Assembly (NCBI GenBank): GCA_002353975.1
Contig: DEKQ01000168.1
Coordinates: forward strand, 1 to 7,280
Origin: Prevotellaceae bacterium UBA2718
GTDB taxonomy: Bacteria; Bacteroidota; Bacteroidia; Bacteroidales; Bacteroidaceae
Direction of reading: 5' to 3'
DNA: 7,280 nucleotides
Below the pieces are notes generated by a model. The model did no database searches, was not told where the DNA came from, and saw only the letters and a program-made list of their open reading frames with translations. The translations under genes were made by a program, and so were the position numbers. Below, in pieces: positions 5,815-7,280 of this stretch (position 1 is its first letter; every line of letters starts with the position of its first letter).

Positions 5815-7140
5815 ATGACTATTCGCTTCCATAACGCACGCATTCTCACGATGAATGCCGGCGAGGAGATTTACCTCGGCGAGCTTCACGTCACCGACTC
5901 CCGCATCACCTACGTAGGTCCCTCCGCCACCCCCACTCCGGCTGCTACGCTGGCGGCTGTTGAGTTTCCTGCCACTGCCGGTGCAGACTCCGTCATCGAC
6001 ATTGACTGCCACGGCAACCTCCTCATGCCGGGTTTCAAGAATGCCCACGCCCACAGCGGCATGAGCATGCTGCGCTCCCTGGCCGACGACAAGCCGCTGC
6101 ACGCATGGCTCAACGAAGACATCTTCCCCGTGGAGGCGCGCCTGACAGGCGAGGATATCTACTGGGCTTCACAGCTCTCAGTGCTGGAATACCTCACCAG
6201 CGGCATCACCGCCTGCTTTGATATGTACATGGAGCAGGAGGATGTGGCACGCGCTATGGACGATATGGGGTTCCGCTGCGTGCAGACAGGCGGCGTGAAC
6301 GACTTCTCAAAAGACGTGAGATGGATTGACTATATGTACAACAAGTACAACCAGCCGGGCTCCCTGCAGTCTTACCAGCTGGGCTTCCACGCCGAATATA
6401 CCACCAACATGGACAACCTGAAGGCCATCGGCTCCGTGGTGCAGAAGAACCACGCACCGCTCTACGTTCACGCCTGCGAGACGAAGGAGGAGGTGGAGGG
6501 CTGCCTACAGCGCTATGGCAAGACCCCCGTTGCCTTCCTCGACAGCCTCGGCTTCTTTGACTACGGCGGCGGCATCTACCACGGCGTACACATGTCAGAG
6601 GCCGACTATGAGGTGATGCAGCGCCGCGGGCTGTATGTTGTCACCAATCCCGGCAGCAATACCAAGCTGTCCAGCGGCATCGCGCCCATCACCGAATACC
6701 TCAGGCGCGGCATCCCCGTAGCCATCGGCACCGACGGACCGGCCTCGAACAACTGCCTGGACTTCTTCCGCGAGATGTTCCTTGTCACCGGTCTGGCAAA
6801 GCTCCGCGAGCACGATGCCTCGGCACTCGACGCCCGCGAGGTGCTCACGATGGCCACCGTCAACGGCGCACGCGCCATGCACCTCAGCGAATGCGAGACC
6901 CTATCCCCGGGTCAGAAGGCCGACATCATCATGCTCGACCTGTGGCAACCCAACATGCAGCCGCTGAACAACATAGCCAAAAACATTGTCTATAGCGGCT
7001 CAAAGCAGAACATCTGCATGACGATGATAGACGGACGCATACTCTATCAGAACGGAAAGTTCGCCAACGGCATAGACCCCGCCACCATCTACCGCAAAGT
7101 GGAGGAAATCAAGCGACGCGTCATCATGCCGGCAGAGTGA
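5815..7140 (+). CDS. amidohydrolase, 5-methylthioadenosine/S-adenosylhomocysteine deaminase-like
   Basis: This 441-residue cytosolic protein belongs to the metal-dependent amidohydrolase superfamily (COG0402: MTA/SAH, guanine and related deaminases). Metal ligands fit His78 and His80 (GFKNAHAHSGM), His219 (VHACE) and Asp307 (GTDGPASNN). Glu222, in the HxxE arrangement after His219, and the His256/His259 segment (YHGVHMS) fit the catalytic acid/base residues. His192 (GFHAEYT) fits a substrate contact. The MTA/SAH deaminase reading rests on TDGPASNN, the NPGSNTKLSSGIAP segment and the MATVNGARAM ending. The exact nucleoside or other substrate cannot be fixed from sequence alone. The ATG at 5815 gives the usual N-terminal beta-strand (MTIRFHNARILTMNAGE). 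An Ala/Pro/Thr-rich stretch (36-58) before IDCHGN is longer than usual. By eye its third codon positions are richer in G and C than in its neighbours. It appears to be a single-gene unit; product identity at family level is firm. Confidence 0.85.
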   Translation: MTIRFHNARILTMNAGEEIYLGELHVTDSRITYVGPSATPTPAATLAAVEFPATAGADSVIDIDCHGNLLMPGFKNAHAHSGMSMLRSLADDKPLHAWLNEDIFPVEARLTGEDIYWASQLSVLEYLTSGITACFDMYMEQEDVARAMDDMGFRCVQTGGVNDFSKDVRWIDYMYNKYNQPGSLQSYQLGFHAEYTTNMDNLKAIGSVVQKNHAPLYVHACETKEEVEGCLQRYGKTPVAFLDSLGFFDYGGGIYHGVHMSEADYEVMQRRGLYVVTNPGSNTKLSSGIAPITEYLRRGIPVAIGTDGPASNNCLDFFREMFLVTGLAKLREHDASALDAREVLTMATVNGARAMHLSECETLSPGQKADIIMLDLWQPNMQPLNNIAKNIVYSGSKQNICMTMIDGRILYQNGKFANGIDPATIYRKVEEIKRRVIMPAE

Positions 7141-7158
7141 CTGCGGAGTCAACATTTC

Positions 7159-7195
7159 AAATTATCCTTTTTGGATAATCCATTTAGGATAATTT
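7159..7195. repeat. three-copy GGATAAT element with two alternative hairpins after the amidohydrolase gene
   Basis: AAATTATCCT (7159-7168) and AGGATAATTT (7186-7195) are a perfect 10-bp inverted repeat. A third copy, GGATAAT (7173-7179), lies between them and can pair with the left arm as a 7-bp stem around TTTTT. The element starts 19 bp after the stop codon. No T-run follows on the plus strand, so it is a poor intrinsic terminator; it may instead stabilise the mRNA 3' end or be an operator for a gene beyond the right edge. The rest of 7196-7280 is A/T-rich with no supported feature. Confidence 0.5.
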
Positions 7196-7280
7196 AACTA
7201 TCGCATGTAAAAAAACGGCTTTTCGGGACCCACTTACGAAAGTTTGGCAAATTACACTTTGCTCATTTTTATGTTAAAAA

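Noticed and set aside
7243..7273. Possible promoter (TTTG, TTACACTTTG) and an ATG at 7271 near the right edge
   Set aside because: TACACTTTG has one base too many for TAnnTTTG, no TTTG lies at the right distance, and only three codons follow before the window ends.
1..7280. CRISPR array, insertion sequence, tRNA or rRNA
   Set aside because: No regularly spaced repeats, transposase motifs, terminal inverted repeats, tRNA-like cloverleaf or rRNA signatures were seen on either strand.

Overview
The window looks like a chromosomal segment of a Bacteroidales bacterium, most likely of the Prevotella/Segatella/Bacteroides group. Four things point there. The promoters read TTTG-N19/20-TAnnTTTG, the Bacteroidetes sigma-ABfr pattern. 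The start codons have A-rich leaders and no Shine-Dalgarno sequence. acpP is followed by fabF. The secreted enzyme ends in a Prevotella-type tail (YYNLLGQPV...GMIIYNGKKVIR). No database search was run, so the genus is an inference.

Layout: four genes lie on the minus strand and one on the plus strand. Reading the minus strand from right to left, a secreted family PL1 pectate lyase-like protein (5693-3876) is followed by a 422-bp intergenic region. That region carries a near-consensus promoter and a long structured leader for an S41 C-terminal processing protease (3453-1834). Next comes a promoter region for acpP (acyl carrier protein, 1590-1354). A strong 13-bp hairpin with a U-tract separates acpP from fabF (3-oxoacyl-ACP synthase II), which starts at 1226 and runs off the left edge about ten codons before its expected end. 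On the plus strand, diverging from the pectate lyase across a 121-bp promoter region, lies a metal-dependent amidohydrolase of the MTA/SAH-deaminase type (5815-7140). It is followed by an AT-rich tail with a triple GGATAAT repeat.

Function: acpP and fabF are core type II fatty-acid synthesis genes. ACP carries the acyl chain and FabF elongates it, and the hairpin between them would let the cell make much more ACP than FabF from one promoter. The protease acts in the envelope and has its own promoter. The pectate lyase and amidohydrolase are separate single-gene units with no evident pathway link.

No mobile element, CRISPR array, tRNA or rRNA was seen. I found no clear new multi-gene system. 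The most interesting parts are the structured leader and phased repeats before the S41 protease, the attenuator-like hairpin between acpP and fabF, and the unusual cysteine-rich active-site region of the PL1 protein.
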